A stretch of 64,000 bases of DNA from Halopenitus persicus (lineage in GTDB: Archaea > Halobacteriota > Halobacteria > Halobacteriales > Haloferacaceae), in NCBI RefSeq assembly GCF_002355635.1, contig NZ_AP017558.1, positions 1,860,001 through 1,924,000 on the forward strand. Direction: 5' to 3'. Position numbers and translations under genes: made by a program. Below are positions 52,682 through 61,154 of the stretch, piece by piece. Each line of letters begins with the position of its first letter. The first letter of the stretch is position 1. The notes below the pieces were generated by a model that was given only the letters and a program-made list of their open reading frames with translations, had not been told where the DNA came from and searched no databases.

Positions 52682-54753
52682 TGCTTCCTCCCGTCGGGTC
52701 CCGTTTCTCGGTCACCGATCGCGTCCGGGGACGTTCGTCCCGCTGCGGCGTGTGCGGCGATCGTCTCCGCCCGCGTCCGGATCGTCGCCCGTACGTCCGC
52801 GTACGACTCGGATCCGCGTGCCAATTCCTCAACGAGCCGGCTCGTCCCCCGGTCGATCCGGCCGGTCGCGACGAGGTCGTCGCCGTCCCGCTCGAACAGG
52901 CGATCGAAGACGACGCCGTTCCGTCCGGTCCGGAGTTCGGCGATCGTGACCACGCGATGGGAATCGAGCAGGACGAGGAGGTCCGTGCTCGCGAACGCGG
53001 TCGAGGGAACGCCGAGATCGGTGACGACCCGTTCGCGGACCGCCTCCGGATCGGTGCCGTGGATGGTTCCCAACACCGTCTCGCCGCTGGCGCCGACGCG
53101 CATCGCCTCGTAGAGCGCGGCGGCCTCCTCCCCGCGCACCTCCCCGACGACGATCGCACCGTCGCCGAGCCGGAGCGCGGTATGGACGGCCTCTGCCGGC
53201 GCCAGCTCGCGGCCGTTTCCGACCGAGAGGCGTTGGACGTCACGCCCCGCCGTTCGGAGCTGATCGACCGGGAGTTCCGGGGTGTCCTCGATCAGTACCC
53301 CGCGTGTCGACGCCGGAAGCTCCCACAACAGTGCGCCGAGCGTCGACGTCTTTCCGGCCCCTCGCCCGCCGGCGACCAGTCCGGCGACCCCGCGCTCGAC
53401 CGCCACCGAGAGCAGGCCCGCGGCGGCCGGCGTCATCGTTCCGCACTCGAGCAGCCGCGGGAGCGTCCACGCCTCCGTGCCGCCGCGGCGGAACGTGAAC
53501 CCGTAGCCGTCGCTCGCGGGTCGGGTCGTCGCCGCGACACGCACGGGACCGTGCTCGGTCTCGATGGTCGCATCGAGCGTGGGAGACGCCCGCGAGAACC
53601 CCTCGCCGGACACCCGACGGAGTCGGGAGGCCAGCGTTCCGGCGCCGCGTGGCGGCAGCCGGACGTTCGTCGGGAATCGTTCCCCGTCGATGACGACCCG
53701 GAGCGGCGTCTCCGCGACCGGCGGCGTGAGGAACGCGTCGGAGACGTGGTCGTCGGCGAAGACGTCCTCCAACACGCCGTAGCCTCGGGTGTGTCGACGA
53801 AGTACGTCAACGAGGATTTTTTGCTCGCCGAGATCGGTTCCGGGAGCACGGTTACGGTCCGTTCCGGGAGCACGGTTACGGTCCGTTCCGGGAGCACGGT
53901 TACGGTCCGTTCCGGGAGCACGATCGCGGTCCGCTTCGCGTTCACGAACGGCCGCCCTGATCGCTCGTGCGGGTTCCCGTGCCCCGTCCGTCTCGTCCTC
54001 GAGGAGCCGTCGTCTGGCTGCGGCGACGATCCCCAATTCCCGCGTCGACAGCGACGCCTCCGGCGGCGTGAGGTGGTAGGTCCGGAACGCGCCGGCGTGG
54101 TCGTAGATCCGGATCGTCGCTCCGGTCTCCGTGTCCCACCGGTCCGCAAGCTGAGCTCCGGGCGGCGGCCGGGTCGTGACCTCGGCGGTCGCGATCTCCG
54201 GCATCACGGACGGCCGAAGCACCTCCTCGTACCCGTCCGCCGATCGCGTCGTCTCGATCAGTCCGGTTTCGGCGGCCGCCTCCACGACCGGCCCGGAACG
54301 CCCGATGGCATCGACCGCGGTCCGTATCGGATCCCGCGCCGCGATGGCGGCCGTTCGCGGCTCGAACCCGCGGACGCGCTCGTGGAACCGACCGGCGGCG
54401 AGAAGGAGTGCTGCCGCTCGATCGCGGTAGGTGAATCGACGCCCGCGGGCACGCACGCGGATCACGTCGACGTCGCGGTCGGCTATAGCGCGGACGACGG
54501 TCGACCGACACGCCGGCTCGGTCGCCAGTCCACCGTCGCCGGGGCAGCCGCGTGCGTCGACCGTCAGAACCGTTCGGTCGGAACGGCTGCCGACGTCCGG
54601 TTCGGGGATCGCGGTTCGGCACGCACAGCCCTCGCTGGCCGGAACGATCGGCCTCGGCCCGTCGGCCGATCCGACGAGCCGGTCGTGGACGCTTCCGAGA
54701 CCGTCGACGACGTCGTCGGGAAGACGGTCGCCGAGGCGATCGAGCGGTGACAT
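52678..54753 (-). CDS. tadA: Secretion ATPase (TadA/PilB-like)
   Basis: A 691-aa hexameric ATPase that powers pilus assembly. The core motifs are all present: Walker A VAGGRGAGKTSTLG (about residue 465), the Asp box VLIEDTPELP, Walker B AIVVGEVRGEEAAALYEAM, and the His box LGTIHGTDPEAV. The N-terminal 270 residues form an unusual domain with four Cys residues (GCACRT; ARGCPGDG; PACRST), maybe a zinc site. An in-frame 24-bp repeat (four copies) makes a linker at about residues 275-305 with the repeated phrase DRNRAPGT. The stop overlaps the tadC start by 4 bp. Confidence 0.94.
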   Translation of the reverse strand: MSPLDRLGDRLPDDVVDGLGSVHDRLVGSADGPRPIVPASEGCACRTAIPEPDVGSRSDRTVLTVDARGCPGDGGLATEPACRSTVVRAIADRDVDVIRVRARGRRFTYRDRAAALLLAAGRFHERVRGFEPRTAAIAARDPIRTAVDAIGRSGPVVEAAAETGLIETTRSADGYEEVLRPSVMPEIATAEVTTRPPPGAQLADRWDTETGATIRIYDHAGAFRTYHLTPPEASLSTRELGIVAAARRRLLEDETDGAREPARAIRAAVREREADRDRAPGTDRNRAPGTDRNRAPGTDRNRAPGTDLGEQKILVDVLRRHTRGYGVLEDVFADDHVSDAFLTPPVAETPLRVVIDGERFPTNVRLPPRGAGTLASRLRRVSGEGFSRASPTLDATIETEHGPVRVAATTRPASDGYGFTFRRGGTEAWTLPRLLECGTMTPAAAGLLSVAVERGVAGLVAGGRGAGKTSTLGALLWELPASTRGVLIEDTPELPVDQLRTAGRDVQRLSVGNGRELAPAEAVHTALRLGDGAIVVGEVRGEEAAALYEAMRVGASGETVLGTIHGTDPEAVRERVVTDLGVPSTAFASTDLLVLLDSHRVVTIAELRTGRNGVVFDRLFERDGDDLVATGRIDRGTSRLVEELARGSESYADVRATIRTRAETIAAHAAAGRTSPDAIGDRETGPDGRKQ
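53838..53933. repeat. 24-bp in-frame tandem repeat in tadA
   Basis: TTCCGGGAGCACGGTTACGG recurs at 53838, 53862, 53886 and 53910, a period of 24 bp, the last copy changed at its end. It codes for an eight-residue repeat in the linker between the N-terminal domain and the ATPase core. Confidence 0.9.
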
Positions 54754-54810
54754 ACGTCGGCTGCCGCGGTATCGTATATAAATCGACGGCCGCCGTGGAC
54801 TCGGTCCCGG

Positions 54811-55311
54811 TCACGGCTGGTCCGGCTCGATCGGCAGGAGTTCGACCGCGGACGTCCCGTCGCGCCGAACGTACCGGAGCTGGACGGTCGTTCCCGTCGT
54901 CGACAGCTCGATCGGCGGCGTTGCCGGTGCCAGCGTGGCACCCGGGATGGCGTGTGCTTCGGTCGACCCGCCGGTGAACCGGTACGCGAGCAGTAGCCGG
55001 CAGGTCTCCTCGGAACGCGCTCCGACGTCGATCGCGGATTCGTCGTCCCGCAGACACCCGATGCGTGCCCGCTCCACCGGGGCCGACCCGAACCCCGAGG
55101 GAACGGCGATCGAGACGGTCGTTCGAGCGGCCAGCGTCGGGTCGGCGAGCGCCGTCGAGTCGCTCGCGAGCCCGGTCGCGATCCGGTCGAGCCGCTCCGC
55201 GACGGTCCCGAGTTCGGTTCGCGTCGTCTGGTGGCCGGCGTCCGACAGCGCCGGCGACGCCGTCGCCAGCAGCACCACGGCGACCACGACGGCGAGGACC
55301 GTTCGGATCAC
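54811..55311 (-). CDS. Pilus-locus exported protein (DUF7311-like)
   Basis: A 166-aa protein beginning MIRTVLAVVVAVVLLATASP, a signal-peptide-like or anchoring helix (residues 4-20) followed by an Ala-Ser-Pro-Ala-Leu cleavage-type region. The external part has two Cys residues (ARIGCLRDDES and SEETCRLLLAYRF) that could form a disulfide, then TPPIELSTTGTTVQLRYVRR. It is second in the operon and overlaps the DUF7310-like gene by 4 bp. No known enzyme motif. It fits DUF7311 from memory. Confidence 0.77.
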   Translation of the reverse strand: MIRTVLAVVVAVVLLATASPALSDAGHQTTRTELGTVAERLDRIATGLASDSTALADPTLAARTTVSIAVPSGFGSAPVERARIGCLRDDESAIDVGARSEETCRLLLAYRFTGGSTEAHAIPGATLAPATPPIELSTTGTTVQLRYVRRDGTSAVELLPIEPDQP

Positions 55312-56141
55312 AACACGTCACGGAGCTTCGCGAGGACGCCGGCATCGGGACGGTCGGATGCGGAACCAGCGTGATCGGTTGCGGCATCGGGTATCCGACC
55401 GATCTCGTCCGCGTTCGGCACCGCGGCAGCGGCCGCCGGCGGTCGATCGGTTCGGAGTGCGCCGCCGTCGGCACGTCTCGCGGCCGACCGATTCCCCGGT
55501 CCCGTCGTCGGACCATCCATTCCGTCGACGGTTCCGGTATGGTCGTTCCTTCCGTCGACGGTTCCGGCACCGTCGTCCGCCCTCCACGGCGCGTCGTCCT
55601 CGGTTACCTCGGCGATGGGTTCGTCGGACCCGGCGTCGTTCGGCGGGTCACGATCGTGATCCGCGCTTCGACCGGTTGCGGGCCGATCACGCTCGAGGCG
55701 GCTGGCCTTCGCGAGCGCGAGGTCGGCCCGGCGCTCGACCTCCCGATTGACGGCTCGGACGCCGCCCACGTACCCGCGAACCGCTTGGGTCGCCGCGTCC
55801 AGTTCCTCGAGGCGACGATCCATCGACTCGATCGTCGCCTCGAGCTCCGTGATCCGAGCATCCATCGCGGCTCGATCGGAGAGATCGGTCGCCGCGACGT
55901 CACCGGTGATGGCGCGCTCGATCGCGTCCACGCGCTCCGCCAGGGTATCCTCGTTTCCCTCGTGAATCCGGTCGACTTCGTTCACCCCATCGCTCTCGTG
56001 CGTCTCGTCGGGCTTACACATCCCGCCGAAGCCGCCGTCTCCGTTAACGACGCTCCCGTCGGCTTCGATCGCCCGTTCCTGATCCTGCCCGGTGCTTGCG
56101 GTGGCGTGACGGTCACCCGTCGCCGGACCGTGTTCGGACAT
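55308..56141 (-). CDS. Coiled-coil protein, first gene of the pilus operon (DUF7310-like)
   Basis: A 277-aa cytosolic protein: acidic N-terminal tail, a coiled coil at about residues 70-165 (LAERVDAIERAITGDV; MDARITELEATIESMDRRLEEL; VRAVNREVERRADLALAKA in short blocks), then a long low-complexity Asp/Gly/Arg/Ala region with short repeats such as GTVDGRND and GTVDGMDG, ending in the conserved-looking VLAKLRDVL. It probably binds the ATPase or platform as an adaptor; this is inference. The start at 56141 is 22-31 bp after a TATA box, so the operon's mRNA is leaderless. Confidence 0.77.
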   Translation of the reverse strand: MSEHGPATGDRHATASTGQDQERAIEADGSVVNGDGGFGGMCKPDETHESDGVNEVDRIHEGNEDTLAERVDAIERAITGDVAATDLSDRAAMDARITELEATIESMDRRLEELDAATQAVRGYVGGVRAVNREVERRADLALAKASRLERDRPATGRSADHDRDPPNDAGSDEPIAEVTEDDAPWRADDGAGTVDGRNDHTGTVDGMDGPTTGPGNRSAARRADGGALRTDRPPAAAAAVPNADEIGRIPDAATDHAGSASDRPDAGVLAKLRDVL

Positions 56142-56162
56142 GGGGTCGCTGTGTCGGATCCG

Positions 56163-56173
56163 TATATAAAAAT
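56163..56173 (-). promoter_or_regulatory. TATA box of the pilus operon
   Basis: TATATAAAAAT on the plus strand (ATTTTTATATA on the minus strand) lies 22-32 bp before the ATG at 56141. It is the only clear promoter for the eight genes down to 46104, whose junctions are short or overlapping. Confidence 0.75.
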
Positions 56174-56292
56174 CGGGGAGCGGTCGGTACGGACCCCGTC
56201 TCCGTTTCGGCTCCGCTTGCTCGCCGTTTCGACGGAATCGCGGGACGCCACCGGGGAAACCTTCATACGCCGGTGCGTTCATCGTACGAGGT

Positions 56293-57381
56293 ATGAAGGC
56301 CGTCCTCGTCGGCGTCGGGCAGGCGGGCGGGAAGGTGACGACCGCACTGGCCGAGTTCGACGCCGAAATGGGGTTCGACGCGGTGCGTGAGGCCCTCGCG
56401 GTCAACACGGCGGTGGCCGATCTCGAGCCCCTTCCCGTCGACACGATCCTGATCGGCCAGTCGCGCGTCAACGGGCACGGCGTCGGCGGCGACAACGAGC
56501 TCGGCGCGACGGTGATGGCCGAGGACTCGGTCGAGGTCGTGGACGCGTTGACGAACCGCGTCACCGCCGAGGCGGAGGCGATCGTGGTCATCGCCGGGTT
56601 GGGCGGCGGAACCGGGTCCGGCGGCGCACCGGTGCTCGTACGCGAGCTGCGGCGCATCTACGACGTCCCCGTGTACGCGCTCGGCGTGCTCCCTGCCCGG
56701 GACGAGGGAGCGCTCTCCCAGGTCAACGCGGGGCGATCGCTGAAGACGCTCCTCCGAGAGGCTGACGCCACGATCCTGCTCGACAACGACGCGTGGCGCT
56801 CGGCGGACGAGAGCGTCGAGGGGGGTTACGGGAACCTCAACCGCAAGCTGGCCAAACGCGTCGGGCTGCTGCTGGCCGCCGGCGAGGCGACCCAGGGCGT
56901 CGGGGAGTCGGTCGTCGACACCAGCGAGGTGATCAACACGCTCGGCGCCGGCGGGATCGCGGCGGTCGGCTACGCGAGCGCCCCCGCCGCCGAGGACCCC
57001 GCCGAGAACATTACCACCCTGATGAGCACGACGCGGAAGGCGGTGATGACCGGACTCAGCCTCCCCGAGGCGACCGACGCCGACCGGGCGCTGCTGATCG
57101 CTGCCGGCGACGTGGACCGGATCCCCCGAAAGGGCGTCGAGAAGTCGCGACGCTGGCTCGAGGACGAGACGGGATCGATGGCGGTCCGCGGCGGCGACTT
57201 CCCGCTGCAGTCGGACCGGCTCGCGGCGATCGTCTTACTGGGCGGCGTGCAGCGGTCGTCTCGGGTGGAGCGGTTCCTCGAACGTGCGCGACAGGCGGCG
57301 GCCGAGACCGAAACGGAGGAGCGCGACCGCATCGATCGGGTCTCGGCGTTCGACAACGACGATCTGGACGACCTGCTGTAG
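56293..57381 (+). CDS. cetZ: CetZ family tubulin-like GTPase
   Basis: A 362-aa member of the CetZ group, tubulin/FtsZ-superfamily proteins that control cell shape and motility in haloarchaea. It begins MKAVLVGVGQAGGKVTTALA, the first nucleotide-binding loop. SRVNGHGVGGDNELGATVM follows. The tubulin signature is GLGGGTGSGGAPVLVREL. The T7-type catalytic region includes LLDNDAWRSADESVEGGYGNLNRKLAK in blocks, and the C-terminal LEDETGSMAVRGGDFPL is typical of CetZ. It ends in FDNDDLDDLL, an acidic tail. Which CetZ subtype it is cannot be told. It is divergent from the pilus operon. Confidence 0.92.
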   Translation: MKAVLVGVGQAGGKVTTALAEFDAEMGFDAVREALAVNTAVADLEPLPVDTILIGQSRVNGHGVGGDNELGATVMAEDSVEVVDALTNRVTAEAEAIVVIAGLGGGTGSGGAPVLVRELRRIYDVPVYALGVLPARDEGALSQVNAGRSLKTLLREADATILLDNDAWRSADESVEGGYGNLNRKLAKRVGLLLAAGEATQGVGESVVDTSEVINTLGAGGIAAVGYASAPAAEDPAENITTLMSTTRKAVMTGLSLPEATDADRALLIAAGDVDRIPRKGVEKSRRWLEDETGSMAVRGGDFPLQSDRLAAIVLLGGVQRSSRVERFLERARQAAAETETEERDRIDRVSAFDNDDLDDLL

Positions 57382-57486
57382 GACCCGGCTTGCCGTCGTC
57401 CTCCGCCGTCGGTTGCGAGGCTGGCGACCGACGTCGGACCGCGGGATCGGCGACCGCTATTGGATCGTGGGGTCGGGGGACCGACG

Positions 57487-57753
57487 TCAGACCGCGAGGT
57501 CGCCCTTCGCCTTGACGACGTCCAGGTCCTCGGCGTCGATCGACTCGGTCTCCAGCCGGTGGGGTACGTACTCGCGTTTCGCGTAGGTCTCGTACTCGTC
57601 CTCGGTGCCGATAGTACACCACAGCTGGGGCTCATCGGGGCCGTGCCAGTCGCCCTGCCGGTTCACCGAGAAGCAGATCATCTCCCGGCCGTCGTAGTTG
57701 ATCACCGCGTCGCGGCGGATCCCGGGGTCGCCACGGATGATGAGGTGCTGCAT
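57487..57753 (-). CDS. HAH_0734-like small protein
   Basis: An 88-aa conserved haloarchaeal protein: MQHLIIRGDPGIRRDAVINY, DGREMICFSVNRQGDWHGPD, then QLWCTIGTEDEYETYAKREYVPHRLE and the acidic tail TESIDAEDLDVVKAKGDLAV. No catalytic motif is visible. Two Cys residues (Cys27 and Cys46) are not in a CxxC pattern. It fits the HAH_0734 family from memory. The start at 57753 is the first ATG. A 24-bp repeat lies in the gap to the rhomboid gene. Confidence 0.75.
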   Translation of the reverse strand: MQHLIIRGDPGIRRDAVINYDGREMICFSVNRQGDWHGPDEPQLWCTIGTEDEYETYAKREYVPHRLETESIDAEDLDVVKAKGDLAV

Positions 57754-57786
57754 AGGTCGCGGTTCGCGTGTCCGCCGCTTAATCGC

Positions 57787-57858
57787 TTCGATACGGGCGA
57801 TCGAACCGGCTTCGGTACGGGCGATCGGACTGACTTCGGTACGGGCGATCGGACCGCG
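57787..57858. repeat. 24-bp tandem repeat (3 copies)
   Basis: Units beginning TTCG-TACGGGCGATCG occur at 57787, 57811 and 57835, a period of 24 bp, in the divergent gap between the HAH_0734-like and rhomboid genes. Weaker similar words follow to about 57870. Confidence 0.88.
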
Positions 57859-57957
57859 GATCGGACTGGCCATGGAACCCCGTTCATCGCGGAACCGGGC
57901 TGCCGGACGTCGCCACGAGGCCAAACCGCTTTACCCGCGCCCCCACAAGCCACGGCA

Positions 57958-58896
57958 ATGGCGACGTGCGACGAGTGTGGTGCCTACGAGAACCTCCCGT
58001 ACCAGTGTCACCGGTGCGGGCAAACGTTCTGTGCGGACCACCGGCTGCCGGAGAATCACGATTGTCCCGGACTCGGCGACTGGGAGGACCCCTCCGGGGT
58101 GTTCGAAAGCGGGTTCGACGACTCCCTCTCGGGCGAGTCATCGCCGTCATCGTCCGGTTCGATGACCGACCGGCTCCGAGAACGGGTCGACCGCGCGACG
58201 TCGACCGGCGGGTTCCTCGGTTACTTCCGCGGGAATCTGACGTTCCTGTTCCTCGGGTTGATGTGGACGACGTTCCTCCTGCAGGTGCTCGTCGGCGGGT
58301 TCCTCGGCCAGGAGCTCTCGCGGTCGTTGTTCGTGCTCCGCCCGGAACGCCTCGAGTACGTCTGGACCTGGGTCACCGCGGTCTTCGCCCACGGCAACTT
58401 CACCCACATCGCGCTCAACTCGATCGTCCTCTACTTCTTCGGCCCGCCGGTCGAGGAGCGTATCGGGCCGAAGCGGTTCGCCGCGCTGTTCCTCGGCGCC
58501 GGCGTCCTCGCCGGGCTCGCCCAGATCGGAATGGGCTTTCTGGTCGGCCCGGTCGGCCCCGGCGTCGTCGGCGCCTCCGGGGCGATCATGGCGATCATGG
58601 GCGTCCTCACCGTGTTGAACCCGAAGCTCCGCGTCTATCTCTACTTCTTCATCCCGATGCCGCTGTGGCTGTTGACGATCGGGTTCGCGGTCGTCAGCGT
58701 CTTCCTCGGGCTCGGCGGCGTGGCCGGCGGGATCGCCCACTGGGCGCACCTCGCCGGTCTCCTCGTCGGGCTCGCGTACGGCAAGCACGTCAAGGACGAG
58801 ATGCGCGCGCCGACGCGGCTTCAGTTCGGCGGGCCGGGCGGTCCCGGCGGGCCGGGCGGGCCGGGTGGCCCCGGCGGCCCCGGACGTCGGCGGTGA
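57958..58896 (+). CDS. Rhomboid intramembrane serine protease with an AN1-type zinc finger
   Basis: A 312-aa rhomboid protease. The N-terminus is an AN1-like zinc finger: CDECGAYENLPYQCHRCGQTFCADHRLPENHDCPG (in blocks), cysteines and histidines spaced as in AN1 fingers. After a Ser-rich linker come the membrane helices. The catalytic Ser is in VGASGAIMAIMGVL and the His in GIAHWAHLAGLLVGLAYG; HIALNSIVLYFFG holds the conserved HxxxN. The tail is a Gly/Pro repeat (GGPGGPGG...). The gene overlaps the endonuclease V gene by GTGA. The finger may recruit substrates; this is inference. Confidence 0.93.
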   Translation: MATCDECGAYENLPYQCHRCGQTFCADHRLPENHDCPGLGDWEDPSGVFESGFDDSLSGESSPSSSGSMTDRLRERVDRATSTGGFLGYFRGNLTFLFLGLMWTTFLLQVLVGGFLGQELSRSLFVLRPERLEYVWTWVTAVFAHGNFTHIALNSIVLYFFGPPVEERIGPKRFAALFLGAGVLAGLAQIGMGFLVGPVGPGVVGASGAIMAIMGVLTVLNPKLRVYLYFFIPMPLWLLTIGFAVVSVFLGLGGVAGGIAHWAHLAGLLVGLAYGKHVKDEMRAPTRLQFGGPGGPGGPGGPGGPGGPGRRR

Positions 58897-59924
58897 TCGC
58901 CGTGGGGTCCTCGCCGCCGCCGGACGACGATCCATCCTCCACGGACGACGATCCATCCTCCACGGACGACGATCCATCCTCCACGGACGACGATCCATCC
59001 TCCGCAGCCGACCGTTCTCGGTCCGTACTCGAGCTCGCGCGTCCCGAGTTCGTCCCCGACCCCGATCTGTCCCGCCAGGAAATGGAGGACCTCCAGCGCG
59101 AGATCGCCGCCGTCGCTGCCTTCGAGGACGACCTCGGCGGTCGGGATCGACCCCCCTTCGACCCGGCTGCGGTCGCGATCGACGACCCGTTCGATCTCAC
59201 CGATGGGGTTCCGGGTCCCGAGCGTGGCGACGCGGTCGAGAGCACGCTTGGAACGTTTGGATCCACCGAGTCGCCCGATTCGTCGGGATCGACTCCGCCG
59301 GTCGTCGTCGGGATCGATCAGGCGTTCCTCGAGGACGCCGTCGTCTCGGCGGTCGTCGCGCTTCAGGGCGGGCGGATCGTCGAACGGACGCACGCCGTCT
59401 CGCCGCTCTCGATCCCGTACGTTCCGGGACTGCTCGCGTTCCGTGAGGGCGGGCCGATCCTCGACGCGCTGGCGACCCTGTCGGTCGAACCCGACCTCGC
59501 AGTTCTGGACGGGTCGGGCCGCATCCACTTTCGGCAGGCGGGGATCGCGACCCACCTCGGCGTCATGCTCGACCTGCCGAGCGTCGGCGTCGCGAAAAGC
59601 CTCCTCTGCGGGACGCCCGATGCGCACGTCGACGAGCGGCCGGCGGGGTGGTCGACCCCGATCCGCGCCGACGGGCGCGTGGAATCCCCCGCGGGGACCA
59701 CCGACGACGTCGCCGGGACCGTGATCGGACACGCGTTCCAGTCGCGACAGTACCCGAACAGCCGGCGGGTGAACCCCCTCTACGTCAGCCCGGGACACCG
59801 GGTGTCGGCCGCGACCACGGTCGCGATCGTCGACGCGCTGTGTGCCGGGTACAAGCTTCCCGAGCCGACGCGGCTCGCGGACGCGTACGCGGACGCGGTC
59901 AAACGGTCGGTCGCCGACTCCTGA
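58893..59924 (+). CDS. nfi: Endonuclease V
   Basis: A 343-aa endonuclease V, cutting DNA (or RNA) 3' to inosine. It has an N-terminal extension of about 60-80 residues with four in-frame repeats of Asp-Asp-Asp-Pro-Ser-Ser-Thr, then the family core: PVVVGIDQAFLEDAVVSAVV (first catalytic Asp), IPYVPGLLAFREGGPILDAL (catalytic Glu of FRE), then LAVLDGSGRIHFRQAGIATHLGVMLDLPSVGVAKS in blocks, where the usual VDGHGxAHPR is LDGSGRIHFRQ. SPGHRVSAATTVAIVDAL ends the core. Start at GTG 58893, overlapping the rhomboid stop by 4 bp; a GTG at 58902 is also possible. Operon with rhomboid. Confidence 0.9.
   Translation: MIAVGSSPPPDDDPSSTDDDPSSTDDDPSSTDDDPSSAADRSRSVLELARPEFVPDPDLSRQEMEDLQREIAAVAAFEDDLGGRDRPPFDPAAVAIDDPFDLTDGVPGPERGDAVESTLGTFGSTESPDSSGSTPPVVVGIDQAFLEDAVVSAVVALQGGRIVERTHAVSPLSIPYVPGLLAFREGGPILDALATLSVEPDLAVLDGSGRIHFRQAGIATHLGVMLDLPSVGVAKSLLCGTPDAHVDERPAGWSTPIRADGRVESPAGTTDDVAGTVIGHAFQSRQYPNSRRVNPLYVSPGHRVSAATTVAIVDALCAGYKLPEPTRLADAYADAVKRSVADS
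58920..59006. repeat. 18-bp in-frame tandem repeat in the endonuclease V gene
   Basis: GACGATCCATCCTCCACG is repeated four times near the 5' end of the gene, with a changed last copy. It encodes an acidic six-residue repeat before the nuclease domain. Confidence 0.92.
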
Positions 59925-60075
59925 GACGGCCGATCGTTGGCTTTCGACGTCGCTTCACCCGCTGACGGGGGAAGTCGACCCGGCTTCGGGGGGACTTCGA
60001 TCGAGACCACGGCCTCCCGGCCGACGTTCACACGATCGATGGCCGGTCGTCCCGCGGGACGGAACGGTGGAAGTT

Positions 60076-61014
60076 ATGACGCTCCCGTCCGAGACGTCCG
60101 GTGTGCAACGGACGGTACTCATCACGGGGTGTTCCTCGGGCATCGGGCGCGCGACGGCGCGGGCGTTCCTCGAGGAGGACTGGACCGTGTACGCGACGGC
60201 GCGGAACCCGGCCGACATCCAGACGCTCGGCGAGGACGGGTGCGAGCTCGCCACCCTCGACGTGACCGACGGCGACGACGTCGAGCGCGTCGTCGACCGG
60301 ATCCTCGACGAGGAGGGAGCGATCGACTGTCTCGTGAACAACGCCGGATACGGGCAGTTCGGCCCCCTCGAGGACGTCTCCACGGACCGCGTCCACGAGC
60401 AGTTCGACGTGAACGTCTACGGACTCCACCGGCTGATCAGGGCCGTCCTGCCGGCGATGCGCCGCGAGCGCGACGGCACGATCATCAACGTCTCCTCGGT
60501 GCTCGGCCGGATCTCCCTGCCCGGAACCGGCGTCTACGCCGGATCGAAACACGCGGTCGAGGCGATGTCGGACGCGCTCCGGAACGAGGTCGCCGAGTAC
60601 GACGTCGACGTCGTGGTCGTCGAACCCGGTCCCGTGCGGACGAACTTCTCCGACCGCGCGAGCCGCGAGGTCGACGGCGATGACGGGGGTAAACAGGATG
60701 CCGACGGTGATGGAAGTGAGCAGACCGCCGGCCGCGGTGGCGGCGGTGAACGGGACGACGACGGGATCGACCGGTCGGGCGCCTACGAGGAGTTCTACCG
60801 CGTCTTCGAGGACACCCAACTCGTCGCCGGCGACGGTCCCGGGTCGGTCGAGCCGGAGGTGGTCGCCGACGCCATCTGTAACGCCGCGTGCGCGACCCAG
60901 CCGCCGGCTCGCGTCCAGCCGGGGACGCTTCCCCGGTTTGCGGTTCTCGCCAGGTTCCTTCCCGACCCGATGCTCGATGCGGCGTACGACCTTCTCACTC
61001 GGGTGACGTCGTAG
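60076..61014 (+). CDS. Short-chain dehydrogenase/reductase
   Basis: A 312-aa classical SDR oxidoreductase. The NAD(P) loop is VLITGCSSGIGRATARAFLE, the NNAG motif is LVNNAGYGQFGPLED, and the active site is VSSVLGRISLPGTGVYAGSKHAVEAMSDAL, with Ser and Tyr-x3-Lys in place. VVVVEPGPVRTNFSD follows. A basic Arg after the loop (ATARNP) suggests NADP(H). An Asp/Gly-rich insertion (about residues 200-235) is low-complexity. The substrate is unknown; similar proteins act on retinol, steroids or acyl chains. The stop codon lies at the edge of a repeat region. Confidence 0.9.
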   Translation: MTLPSETSGVQRTVLITGCSSGIGRATARAFLEEDWTVYATARNPADIQTLGEDGCELATLDVTDGDDVERVVDRILDEEGAIDCLVNNAGYGQFGPLEDVSTDRVHEQFDVNVYGLHRLIRAVLPAMRRERDGTIINVSSVLGRISLPGTGVYAGSKHAVEAMSDALRNEVAEYDVDVVVVEPGPVRTNFSDRASREVDGDDGGKQDADGDGSEQTAGRGGGGERDDDGIDRSGAYEEFYRVFEDTQLVAGDGPGSVEPEVVADAICNAACATQPPARVQPGTLPRFAVLARFLPDPMLDAAYDLLTRVTS

Positions 61015-61053
61015 ACTGGTGACGTCGCCGGCCGGTGACGTCGCCGGCCCGGC

Positions 61054-61134
61054 GAGGTCAGTCGCGGTCGCCGGCCCGGTGAGGTCAGTCGCGGTCGCCG
61101 GCCCGGTGAGGTCAGTCGCGGTCGCCGGCCCCGT
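61054..61134. repeat. 27-bp tandem repeat (3 copies)
   Basis: GAGGTCAGTCGCGGTCGCCG recurs at 61054, 61081 and 61108, a period of 27 bp. It lies between the SDR stop and the convergent TRC40/ArsA-like gene. A GTGACGTCG-type word is repeated just before it, from the SDR stop onwards. Confidence 0.88.
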
Positions 61135-61154
61135 GGTCGGTTCCTCCGTGGCCG

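Noticed and set aside
52681-54750. 689-aa open frame antisense to the secretion ATPase gene
   Set aside because: The minus strand carries Walker A, Walker B, Asp and His boxes; the plus-strand frame is a shadow.
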